From Pseudomonadota bacterium (GTDB lineage: Bacteria; Desulfobacterota; Desulfovibrionia; Desulfovibrionales; Desulfovibrionaceae): 64,000 bases of DNA. The notes beneath the pieces were generated by a model, which was not told the origin of the DNA, made no database searches, and was given only the letters and a program-made list of their open reading frames with translations. Below, piece after piece: positions 45,961 to 54,025 of this stretch. Numbering within the stretch: the first letter of the stretch is position 1; every line of letters starts with the position of its first letter. The DNA lies in contig JAEYOJ010000078.1 of the NCBI GenBank assembly GCA_023411815.1, forward strand, positions 10,139 to 74,138, in the 5' to 3' direction. A program made the translations under genes and the position numbers.

Positions 45961-47559
45961 CTACTTGGCGGGGTCCTTGGCCTCTATGACCTTGACCCCG
46001 AATTCCGCCACTGTTTCGGGCGCATTGAAGAACACCGCCATGAACGGCACGGACTGGCCGCTCTGCACGTCCGTATTGTTGCTCAGTATGCCCACGTCGG
46101 AGTTGAGTGCGGCATCGATCTCCTGGGGGCTCATGATCTGGAGCTGGAACAGAGAAACCGTGTTTCCGGCGGACATATCCTTGCTGACCACGACATTGCC
46201 CGTCTGGTCGTACAGGCTCGCCTGCACGCGGATGAGCTCCTTGGGGCTGGGGAAATTGTTGACCACCTTGCCCTCGATTACGAAGACCTGGCCCGCCTTT
46301 TCGTTCTGCACGGTGTACTGGCGGATGTTCTCCAGCGAGAGCAGGCGGACCTGCTCCTCGGCGGGCTTGGCCATTTTTCCATCCTGGGGCAGCCCGGCCG
46401 TGCGCGCCAGATCCTGGACCCACGGAGGCAGGCTGGACCACAAGCCCAGATAGTGGATGGCGGCAATGCCGCCTCCCGCGAGAAGGAATACGAACAGGAG
46501 CAGGAAGAGCAAGAGCTTGCCTGCGCCGGACTTCTTTCTTTCCTTCCGGGGCTTCCGATCGAAGTCGCCCAGGCTTTCCGGGCCTTCCTCATCCAGGCTC
46601 AAGCCAAGGCCAACCTCGCGGGAGTCGGATCCTCTCTCTGCAGAGAAATCTCTCTCGCTGTCCGCCGTCGGCCACAAGTCCTCATCCTGAGACTGGTCCA
46701 GCGATTGTTCCATGAACTGCTGCCGCCCAGCGGACCGCGCCGCAGGAGCGGGCGCACCCTCGTCCAGATCCATGGACAGGCCGCGCAAGGCCGCCTCGAA
46801 CTCGTCGTCCCCAAGCTCTTCCTGTGCCGAGGCCCCAGGCTTGTCTTGCCTGCCCTCACCGGCCCTTCCGGCCGGTTCTCCCATACCGAGGTCCGCATCG
46901 AGGCCAAGGTCGTCCCGGTCATCAGTCTCAGCCTTCGAGGCCTTGTTTCCACGGCTCGAACTCGCGGCGAAATCCCCGCCGAAATCAAGATCGTCCAGGC
47001 CCAGGTCATCGGCGGTCTGCTTGCGCGGGACAGGCTTGTCGCCCAGCAGAGCGTCCAGGTCCGCCTCGGAACTCAGGCCGCCGAAAACGTCCTCGTCCTC
47101 GTCCACGGACTTTTTCTTTCTGTCCGCCTTGGCCGGGAGGTCCTCCTTGAGGAAGTCGTCGGAGAAGGAAATCTCGTCGCTGTCCTTCTGCTTGTCCCCA
47201 AAGGGATCCTTGCCCAGATCGCCCAGGTCGTTCAGGCCGGCGAGGAAGTCATCCTCATCGAAACCGGCCTCGGAAGCAGCCTTGCCGGGCTTGCCGCCCA
47301 AGGGGGCATCCGCGCCGCCATCCTCTTTCGGGGACTGGGACAGGGAGGCCGCCGGAGCGGCCTGGGGCGCTTTTGGCGCGGGCGCGGCCTTGGCCTCGGG
47401 CTGAGGCGTGGAAGCCGGCTCGGGCAGGGGCTCGACTCCTTCAGGATAAGCGATGAAGGTATGTGTGCAGCGGGAGCAGCGGACCTTGGTGCCGCTGTCC
47501 AATATCTTGCTGTCAGGAAGGTTGTATTTGGTCTGACACTCTGGGCATTGAACAATCAT
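45961..47559 (-). CDS. Zinc-ribbon and DUF3426 domain protein
   Basis: A 532-residue protein. The N-terminal MJ0042-type zinc ribbon has CPEC (Cys5, Cys8) and CSRC (Cys28, Cys31). Then come about 300 acidic, Pro/Ser/Lys-rich residues, probably disordered, a membrane segment near 348-370 (LLLFLLLFVFLLAGGGIAAI), and a C-terminal DUF3426 beta-domain that should lie in the periplasm. The function is unknown; similar proteins are common in delta- and gamma-proteobacteria. It starts 45 bases after hpt in the same orientation and is closed by a terminator. Confidence 0.88.
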   Translation of the reverse strand: MIVQCPECQTKYNLPDSKILDSGTKVRCSRCTHTFIAYPEGVEPLPEPASTPQPEAKAAPAPKAPQAAPAASLSQSPKEDGGADAPLGGKPGKAASEAGFDEDDFLAGLNDLGDLGKDPFGDKQKDSDEISFSDDFLKEDLPAKADRKKKSVDEDEDVFGGLSSEADLDALLGDKPVPRKQTADDLGLDDLDFGGDFAASSSRGNKASKAETDDRDDLGLDADLGMGEPAGRAGEGRQDKPGASAQEELGDDEFEAALRGLSMDLDEGAPAPAARSAGRQQFMEQSLDQSQDEDLWPTADSERDFSAERGSDSREVGLGLSLDEEGPESLGDFDRKPRKERKKSGAGKLLLFLLLFVFLLAGGGIAAIHYLGLWSSLPPWVQDLARTAGLPQDGKMAKPAEEQVRLLSLENIRQYTVQNEKAGQVFVIEGKVVNNFPSPKELIRVQASLYDQTGNVVVSKDMSAGNTVSLFQLQIMSPQEIDAALNSDVGILSNNTDVQSGQSVPFMAVFFNAPETVAEFGVKVIEAKDPAK

Positions 47560-47604
47560 GAATGTAATCTCCGATGGCCGGACTACGGCCGCGTCAGCAC
47601 AGAC

Positions 47605-48150
47605 CTATCCGCTCCGGCCGTCGCCATCGGGGATCAAGTCGTAGATGCTGGGCATGCCGCGATATTTTTCAGCATAGTCCAGTCCGTAGCCCACCACAAA
47701 ACCTTTGTCCAGGGCAAAGCCGCGGAAATCCACCTGCAACTCGACCTCGCGCCGTTCGGATTTGTCTATAAGGGCGCATATCTTGACCGATTTCGGCCTG
47801 CGCAGGGCCAGGACCTTGAGGAAGTAATCCATGGAACGTCCGGTATCCACGATGTCTTCCACCACAAGCACATGCTTGCCTTCGATGTTCGTCTCCATGT
47901 CCTTCTTGAATTCGACCTTCTCGGCGCCGTGCGTACGATCGCCGTAACTGGCCAGACGCACGAAGTCCAAGCGCACGTCCATGTGCTGCGGCAGTGCGCG
48001 TACCAGATCCGAGAAGAAAAGAAAGGCTCCCTTGAGCACGCATACGGCGACAATAGGTTCGTCGCCGTAGTGGCGGCCGATCTCTTGGCCGAGTTCACGC
48101 ACGCGGCGAGCTATATCCTGTTCGTCGATGAGCTTGATGAAGGTAGGCAT
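47605..48150 (-). CDS. hpt: Hypoxanthine phosphoribosyltransferase
   Basis: A 181-residue purine salvage enzyme that makes IMP or GMP from the base and PRPP. The PRPP motif VVEDIVDTG is at about 97-105; CVLKGAFLFFSDL near 38 and the C-terminal GYGLDYAEKYRGMP are typical. ATG 48150 was preferred over TTG 48171; a CGGAG lies about 10 bases upstream of the ATG. It follows a GNAT gene by 17 bases in the same operon. Confidence 0.95.
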   Translation of the reverse strand: MPTFIKLIDEQDIARRVRELGQEIGRHYGDEPIVAVCVLKGAFLFFSDLVRALPQHMDVRLDFVRLASYGDRTHGAEKVEFKKDMETNIEGKHVLVVEDIVDTGRSMDYFLKVLALRRPKSVKICALIDKSERREVELQVDFRGFALDKGFVVGYGLDYAEKYRGMPSIYDLIPDGDGRSG

Positions 48151-48167
48151 GATGACAAGGCTCCGGT

Positions 48168-48644
48168 TCAACGGGGCGGGAGCGCGATGAGCATGGCCGT
48201 CTCATCGCACTCCGGGAATTTCGGACAGTTGATGCAGTCGGACCAGACTTTCTGCGGCAGGGTGTCCTTCTCGACCTCCGAGAAGCCGCACCTGCGGAAA
48301 AAATCCACCACGTACGTCAGGGCGAAGACCCGCGACAGGCCCAGCTGGACGGCCTCGTCGAGGCAGGCCTGGACCATGGCCAGCCCTACCCCATGGCCCT
48401 TGTGCGCGTCTTCCAAGGCCAGTGAGCGCACTTCGGCTAGATCCTCCCAGCAGATGGACAGGGCGCAGCAGCCTACGGGCGTGCCCGTGGCGGTCTCCTC
48501 GGCCACATAGAAGTCTCGCACATGGCTGTAGAGGGAAATAAGGGAACGCGGCAGAAGCTGGCTCTTCTGGGCGCAGGACATGAGCAGCCTGTGCATGCCC
48601 TTGATGTCGGACATGCGGGCCTTGCGAATGGTGTACCCCTCCAT
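48168..48644 (-). CDS. GNAT acetyltransferase resembling short N-acetylglutamate synthases
   Basis: A 158-residue GNAT protein with the acetyl-CoA loop segment DAHKGHGVGLAMV near 80. The C-terminal KVWSDCINCPKFPECDETAM is the Cys-containing pattern I recall from short ArgA-like acetyltransferases of delta- and epsilon-proteobacteria, which acetylate glutamate for arginine synthesis. The assignment is tentative. ATG 48644 is 8 bases after the stop of the TlpA-like gene. The two genes, with hpt and the DUF3426 gene, form a reverse operon below metH. Confidence 0.75.
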   Translation of the reverse strand: MEGYTIRKARMSDIKGMHRLLMSCAQKSQLLPRSLISLYSHVRDFYVAEETATGTPVGCCALSICWEDLAEVRSLALEDAHKGHGVGLAMVQACLDEAVQLGLSRVFALTYVVDFFRRCGFSEVEKDTLPQKVWSDCINCPKFPECDETAMLIALPPR

Positions 48645-48651
48645 GGGCGGA

Positions 48652-49251
48652 TCAGTTCTCCTGCACAAGGTTGCGCACCATGGCCTCGACCTCCCCGGCG
48701 GCATAACCGGACATGTCGTCGGCCTGGTGGCCGTTGCGGTCATAAACTACGGTATAAGGCACGCCGGTGATCTGATAGGCGGCCAGCAGCTCCCTGGAAC
48801 TCATGTACACGGGATAGTTGAGGGGCTCATCCTGCAGGAAGCGCCTGACGGGCTCCCGGGTTTCGTCCACGGAGATGCCGAGAACCACGAGCTGCTCGGG
48901 CGTATACTTCTCCCGCAGCGCCTTGAGCTCCGGAAGCTCCTGCCGGCAAGGCGGGCACCAGGTGGCCCAGAAGTTGACGAGCACGACCTTGCCCTTGCTG
49001 CCGTCGATAAACTCCAGAAGCTCGGAATAGCTGAGCACCTTGAGGTCCGCACCGTCGTGAAGCCTGCCCTCCCCCGTGGCCGCCCCCTGCCGCTCCGCGG
49101 CGGCGGTGCCCTGCGGAACGCCGGCCTGGCCCCTGTCCTTCCGCCCGCCGGCGCGATCCGAGCCGTCATCGGGCGAGCAGGCGGCAAGGCAAAGCAGGGC
49201 CAGCACGCAGACCCAAGCCATCAGACACATGAAGCGGTTCGAACCTGTCAT
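48652..49251 (-). CDS. TlpA-family thiol-disulfide oxidoreductase lipoprotein
   Basis: A 199-residue predicted lipoprotein. The signal sequence ends in the lipobox LAAC with Cys25 as the acylated residue. A charged linker of about 45 residues is followed by a thioredoxin fold with the active site WCPPC at 98-102 and cis-Pro in GVPYTVV. It should act in periplasmic disulfide reduction, for example in cytochrome maturation; no cytochrome maturation gene is in the window. It starts 63 bases after metH. Confidence 0.92.
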   Translation of the reverse strand: MTGSNRFMCLMAWVCVLALLCLAACSPDDGSDRAGGRKDRGQAGVPQGTAAAERQGAATGEGRLHDGADLKVLSYSELLEFIDGSKGKVVLVNFWATWCPPCRQELPELKALREKYTPEQLVVLGISVDETREPVRRFLQDEPLNYPVYMSSRELLAAYQITGVPYTVVYDRNGHQADDMSGYAAGEVEAMVRNLVQEN

Positions 49252-49314
49252 CGTTAGAGAAACCTCGCGGTGGCGGGCGCAGGCTGTGCATCGTGGCCCG
49301 CGCCAGTTCGCCTA

Positions 49315-51720
49315 TTAAGCGCTGACCAGTTGCTTGGCAAGTCTCACGGCCGCCACGGCGTCCCTTGCGTAGCCGTCGGCTCCGATGGCGTCGGCGTAGC
49401 GCTGGGAAACCACCGCTCCGCCGATCATGACCTTGGCCTGCAGGCCGCTTTCGCGCACGAGCTTCACGACATCCTCCATGCGCACCATGGTCGTGGTCAT
49501 GAGCGCGGACAGTCCGATGAGCCTGGCGCCATGGCAGCGGGCGGCCTCGACGATGGCCGCGGCAGGCACGTCCTTGCCCAGATCCAGCACGTCGAAGCCG
49601 TGGTTACGCAGAAGCAGGCAGACGATGTTCTTGCCGATGTCGTGGATATCGCCCTCCACCGTGGCCATGACGATGCGCGGACGCTGTTCGTCCCGGCCGG
49701 ACTGCTCCAGCAGGGGCCGCAGCCGCTCGAAGCCGAGCTGCATGGTTTCGGCCGAGAGCATGAGCTGGGGCAGGAAGTATTCGCGGCGCTCGTACTTCTC
49801 GCCCACCTCCATGATGCCGGGGATGAGTTCCTGGTTCACCAGGTCAAAGGGGCTGTCGCCGCGCGCCAGGGCCGCATCCAGCAAGGCAGGCAGGCGGTCC
49901 TTGTCGCCCCGGACGACCGCCTCGCGCGGCGTGGCCGCGGCGGCCTCGGCGCCGGCCGGACGGGAGACCGCGGGACCGGCCTCGCCCGCCTTCCAGGCCG
50001 AGAAGCCTGCGATGAAGCGCCCGGCCTGGGCGTCGCGGCCCAGCAGCACCTCGGCCGCGGCCAGGGCCTCGCGCAGGCGCGGGGAGCCCGGATTGGCGAT
50101 GCATGCCGTGAGCCCCTCGGCCATGCACATGGCCAGGAAGGTGGAATTGACCAGCTCGCGGGCCGGCAGGCCGAAGGAAATGTTGGAAAGGCCCAGCACC
50201 GTGGGCAGCCGCCAGGCCTCGCGGCAATGGCGGATGACCTCGAAACAGGCCTTGGCCGCCTCGGGCTTGGAGGACACGGTCAGGGCCAGTGCGTCGACCA
50301 TGATGAGCCTGCGCGGAATGCCCAGGTCGTCGGCCTTGCGCAGCAGCGACTCGATGGCCGCCAGCCGTTCGGAGGCGGTCACGGGCAGCTTTTTGCCCGC
50401 CAGGGGCAGCAGGATGAACGGCGCGCCGAGCAGCTTGCACAGCGGCCCCAGCTCTTCCAGCCGGCCGGGCTCGCCGCTGATGGAGTTGACCAGGGGCGAA
50501 CCGGCGCAGGTCCACAGGCTCTCGGCCATGGCTTGCATGTCGGTGGTGTCGATGGCCAGGGGCGTGTCGTAACGCTCGGACAGAGCCTTGACCAAGGCGG
50601 GCAGGACCTCGGCCTCCTTGACCATGGGCGCGCCCACGTTCACGTCCAGGATGCCGGCTCCGGCTGAGAGCTGCTCGCCGGCCATGGACAGGGCCTCGCC
50701 GAACACCCCGGCCTGCAGTTCCTCGGCCAGCTTCTTCTTGCCCGTGGGATTGATGCGCTCGCCGATGAGCACGAGGGGCAGCGTATGGTCCACGGCCACG
50801 GTGCGGCCGCGGGTGGTCAGCACGAGACAGGGGCTCTCGGGCGGCGTGGACCTGCTCCAGGTCTTGCCCTGCACGGCCTTGGCCAGCGCCGCGATGTGCT
50901 CCGGGCTCGTGCCGCAGCAGCCGCCCAGGAACTTGGCTCCCAGGTCCGCGAAGCGGGCCGTCTTGTCCGCGAACTCCTCGGGACCGAGAGGGAATACGGT
51001 GCGGCCGTTCTCCAGCCTGGGCAGGCCGGCGTTGGGCTGCACATGATAGAACGTCACGAGCCTGCGCTTCATCAGCTCGACGAGAGCGGCCATCTCCTCG
51101 GGCCCGGTGCCGCAGTTCACGCCGACCACGTCCACGCCCAGGTTCTGCATGGTGTCGACGAAGGTGTCCGGCGGGGTGCCCGTGAGGCTGGTCCTGCCCT
51201 CGTAGGTCATGGACACGAGCACGGGCAGATCGCAGACCTGCCGCGCGGCCACGACCACGGCCTTGGCTTCGGCCAGGTCGAAATGCGTCTCGGCCTTGAT
51301 AAGGTCCGCGCCGCCCTCGACCAGGCCGCGGATCTGCTCGGCGAAGAGCTCCACCATGTCGCGGAAGGACAGCGGACCCAGAGGCTCGACGAACAGGCCC
51401 GTGGGCCCCACGCTGCCGGCCACGAAAGCCCTTTCGCCGGCGGCCTGCCGGGCGATCTCGGCCGTGGCTCGGTTGAAGGCTCGCACATCCGCGTCTTTGC
51501 CCAGCTTGGGAGCCGTGCCCCCGAAGGTGTTGGTGGTCAGGATGCGCGCGCCCGCAGCCAAGTATTCCTCGTGCACGCCGCGCAGCACGTCCGGCCGCTG
51601 GAGACCGAAAAGCTCCGGCGACATGCCCGCCGGCAGTCCGCGCTTTTGGAGCAAGGTGCCGTAGGCGCCATCGACCAGGTGGATGGCTTGATCGTTCAAG
51701 GCTTTCCTGAAATCGGGCAC
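49315..51720 (-). CDS. metH: Methionine synthase without activation domain (MetH-like)
   Basis: An 801-residue cobalamin-dependent enzyme. The homocysteine domain (about 1-290) has the zinc ligands Cys203 (NCGTGP), Cys268 and Cys269 (GGCCG). The pterin domain starts near 314 with LPLVLIGERINPTGKKK, and the cobalamin cap and B12 domain follow with GDIHDIG, where His693 would be the axial ligand. The protein ends right after the B12 domain; the C-terminal AdoMet-dependent reactivation domain of E. coli MetH (about 330 residues) is missing. The corrinoid reactivator at 36950-38515 could provide that step. GTG 51720 has AGGAG 7 bases upstream. It heads the reverse operon metH-tlpA-gnat-hpt-DUF3426. 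Confidence 0.93.
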   Translation of the reverse strand: MPDFRKALNDQAIHLVDGAYGTLLQKRGLPAGMSPELFGLQRPDVLRGVHEEYLAAGARILTTNTFGGTAPKLGKDADVRAFNRATAEIARQAAGERAFVAGSVGPTGLFVEPLGPLSFRDMVELFAEQIRGLVEGGADLIKAETHFDLAEAKAVVVAARQVCDLPVLVSMTYEGRTSLTGTPPDTFVDTMQNLGVDVVGVNCGTGPEEMAALVELMKRRLVTFYHVQPNAGLPRLENGRTVFPLGPEEFADKTARFADLGAKFLGGCCGTSPEHIAALAKAVQGKTWSRSTPPESPCLVLTTRGRTVAVDHTLPLVLIGERINPTGKKKLAEELQAGVFGEALSMAGEQLSAGAGILDVNVGAPMVKEAEVLPALVKALSERYDTPLAIDTTDMQAMAESLWTCAGSPLVNSISGEPGRLEELGPLCKLLGAPFILLPLAGKKLPVTASERLAAIESLLRKADDLGIPRRLIMVDALALTVSSKPEAAKACFEVIRHCREAWRLPTVLGLSNISFGLPARELVNSTFLAMCMAEGLTACIANPGSPRLREALAAAEVLLGRDAQAGRFIAGFSAWKAGEAGPAVSRPAGAEAAAATPREAVVRGDKDRLPALLDAALARGDSPFDLVNQELIPGIMEVGEKYERREYFLPQLMLSAETMQLGFERLRPLLEQSGRDEQRPRIVMATVEGDIHDIGKNIVCLLLRNHGFDVLDLGKDVPAAAIVEAARCHGARLIGLSALMTTTMVRMEDVVKLVRESGLQAKVMIGGAVVSQRYADAIGADGYARDAVAAVRLAKQLVSA

Positions 51721-52036
51721 GGTCAAACTCCTGCAGTTATTTCGGGGGGGACGGGAAGCGCGGTTGGCCTTGCCGGAGAGCAAATCTTGATACTGAAAAG
51801 CGTTGAAAAGGACAAACAGAAAATATACCCTGCATGTCTACCTGTCTGTTGGAAAAAGCCGTTCCGACTTTTTTCAACCTAGCCGACTGCCGAGCGAAAA
51901 CGCGGCCGTCGCTTGCTGAAGTTTCGCATCGGGCGGGCAGCCCAGACCCGCACAGCCTGTTGAAAACCGGCCGCCATACCGTGCCACCCACGCGTTTGCC
52001 GGCAATTACAACCTGTTCGAAGGCGAATACATATAT
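51721..52036. other. Divergent promoter region of metH and rpoH
   Basis: No gene was seen in these 316 bases. The region holds an 11-bp near-perfect hairpin (51848-51878) and a TATATT box on the reverse strand near 51828 that might serve metH. I found no SAM, SAH or cobalamin riboswitch and no CIRCE element. Confidence 0.55.
51848..51878. other. Long inverted repeat between metH and rpoH
   Basis: GTTGGAAAAAG and CTTTTTTCAAC pair over 11 bases (one G-T) around a 9-base loop. With its A and T runs it could be a terminator for upstream-directed transcripts or a regulator-binding palindrome. Confidence 0.5.
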
Positions 52037-53242
52037 ATGAAGACTTCTCGCCAGAAACGCCCAGCACCCGACGCCCCAGGCCAGGAACGCCGCAAAGGCC
52101 GGCGAGCCGCCGCGGCGGCGGGCGAACCCGGTAATCGCGGCGACGGATCCGAACTCCTCAAGTCCGGGGACTCCGACGAGGAATCGGCCGACACCGACCT
52201 GACCCCGGAGGATGAGGCGGACGCTCCCGAGATGGAGATCGAGGCCGAACCCGACCTCGACGACCTGGTCGAGGAACTAGCTCCCGAGGGCATGGACAAG
52301 GAAGACGCCGAGGGCGCCGGCGAGGCCTCGCCCCTGGGGTCTGGCGCCTTCCGGCTGCCGGTTCCCAAGGCCGGGCGAGGCGGCACCGCCGACATCCTGC
52401 ACCTCTACATGCAGGAAATCAGCCGTTTCCCCATCCTCAAGCCGGAGGAAGAAGTCGAGCTGGCCAGGCGAGTGCGCGACTCCGGCGACCAGGACGCGGC
52501 CTTCCGCCTGGTGACCTCGCACCTGCGGCTGGTGGTCAAGATAGCGATGGACTTTCAGCGCCGATGGATGCAAAACGTCTTGGACCTCGTCCAGGAAGGC
52601 AATGTGGGCCTGATGCGGGCGGTCCAGAAGTTCGACCCTGAAAAGGGTATCAAGTTCTCCTACTATGCAGCGTTCTGGATAAGGGCCTATATCCTCAAGT
52701 TCATCATGGACAACTGGAGGATGGTCAAGATCGGAACGACCCAGACCCAGCGCAAGCTCTTTTACAACCTGAACAAAGAGCGCCAGCGTCTGCAAGCCCT
52801 GGGCTACGATCCGAACTCGTCCACCCTGTCCGAAAGCCTCGGCGTGAGCGTGGAAGACATCGAAGAGATGGATCAGCGGCTGTCGAGAAGCGACATGTCC
52901 CTGGACATCACGGTCGGCGACGACACCACCGCCACTCGCATGGACTTTCTGCCCGCGCTCGGGCCGGGCATAGAGGAGACCCTGGCGAACTCGGAAATAT
53001 CCGCGCTGCTGCGGGAGCATTTGGCCAGCATTGTACCCATGCTGAGCGACAAGGAACAGGATATACTTCAGAAGCGCCTGTTATCGGACTCTCCAGTGAC
53101 CCTCCGCGAAATCGGTGACCAATATGGGATTACCCGCGAGCGTGTGCGACAGATTGAGGCTCGGCTTTTGCAGAAGATTCGGGAGCATCTCACCGACAAG
53201 ATTGAAGACTTTTCCAAGGATTGGATTCGAGAAAATGAGTAA
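52037..53242 (+). CDS. rpoH: RNA polymerase sigma-32 factor (RpoH) with acidic N-terminal extension
   Basis: A 401-residue heat-shock sigma factor. Region 2 starts near residue 118 (DILHLYMQEISRFPIL), region 2.3-2.4 includes KFSYYAAFWIRAYIL, the RpoH box appears as QRKLFYNLN at about 238-246, and the region-4 helix-turn-helix ends with GITRERVRQIEARLLQKI. The first 110 residues are a charged, Asp/Glu/Gly-rich extension absent from enteric RpoH. The ribosome binding site AAGG is distant. The HD-domain gene overlaps its 3' end by 8 bases. Confidence 0.9.
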   Translation: MKTSRQKRPAPDAPGQERRKGRRAAAAAGEPGNRGDGSELLKSGDSDEESADTDLTPEDEADAPEMEIEAEPDLDDLVEELAPEGMDKEDAEGAGEASPLGSGAFRLPVPKAGRGGTADILHLYMQEISRFPILKPEEEVELARRVRDSGDQDAAFRLVTSHLRLVVKIAMDFQRRWMQNVLDLVQEGNVGLMRAVQKFDPEKGIKFSYYAAFWIRAYILKFIMDNWRMVKIGTTQTQRKLFYNLNKERQRLQALGYDPNSSTLSESLGVSVEDIEEMDQRLSRSDMSLDITVGDDTTATRMDFLPALGPGIEETLANSEISALLREHLASIVPMLSDKEQDILQKRLLSDSPVTLREIGDQYGITRERVRQIEARLLQKIREHLTDKIEDFSKDWIRENE

Positions 53243-53993
53243 TGTCCTCTCCGGTTTCAAGCGGGAGGCGAGAAAGATCGCGTCGTCACTCAATACTCCC
53301 AAGTTCTACATCGCCTGTGCGGCCGATTACGACGCCTCCCATGAGCATTTCTTCGACAACCCCATCATCTTTCGCCTGCGCGAGGATGTCATCCCCTTCC
53401 TGTACGACGACTACGGTCACGGCATCGAGCACTCGAAGAACGTGGCCATAGATGCGGGAGCCATCGTGCTGGCCGAGACCAAGGGCCAGGACAGGGACAG
53501 CGCGCGCCGCATGGTCATGCTGGCCCAGGTGGCCGGCCTGCTGCACGACGTCTGTCGCTTGGACCTGGACCATGCGCGCCACAGCGCCGAGACCGCGCGC
53601 CGCATTCTGTCCAGCTATCCGTTGAGCGACGAGGACCGCGACATCGTGGCCTACGCCATAGCCAACCACGAGACGACGAGCCCCGTGGAACCGGCGGGCG
53701 ACACGACGCGCCAGATCGTTTCCGACGCGCTACACGACGCCGACGTGTTCCGTTGGGGACCGGACTATTTCGTTACCGCGCTGTGGGAGATCTGCGACTA
53801 CCAGGACTGGCCCATCAGCGCCACCATCGAACGCTTCCCGGCGGCCCTGGAGCGCGCGACCGCAAGACTCGCCGGACTGCGCACGGCGACCGGCCGGACA
53901 TACGGCCAGGACATCGTCGAGCGCGGCCTGATCGTGGGCCGCCGGATGTACGCGCTCATGCGCAGTTATTGCGAAACTCATCCTTGCGACTGA
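53235..53993 (+). CDS. HD-domain phosphohydrolase
   Basis: A 252-residue protein with an HD metal-binding fold: His66 (HGIEHSKNV), His104-Asp105 (LLHDV) and a later Asp in ALHDADVFRW. Helices after the HD core complete the family pattern. The substrate is not identifiable; such HD enzymes hydrolyse nucleotides or phosphorylated compounds. ATG 53235 overlaps rpoH by 8 bases, so it is coupled to the sigma factor. A 32-base gap separates it from a TPR lipoprotein gene. Confidence 0.85.
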   Translation: MSNVLSGFKREARKIASSLNTPKFYIACAADYDASHEHFFDNPIIFRLREDVIPFLYDDYGHGIEHSKNVAIDAGAIVLAETKGQDRDSARRMVMLAQVAGLLHDVCRLDLDHARHSAETARRILSSYPLSDEDRDIVAYAIANHETTSPVEPAGDTTRQIVSDALHDADVFRWGPDYFVTALWEICDYQDWPISATIERFPAALERATARLAGLRTATGRTYGQDIVERGLIVGRRMYALMRSYCETHPCD

Positions 53994-54025
53994 TTTTCCG
54001 CCAGGCCTTCTGACCGGACAAAAAT

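Noticed and set aside
51721..52036. A SAM, SAH or cobalamin riboswitch upstream of metH
   Set aside because: None of their conserved cores is present; the only clear structure is an 11-bp hairpin.
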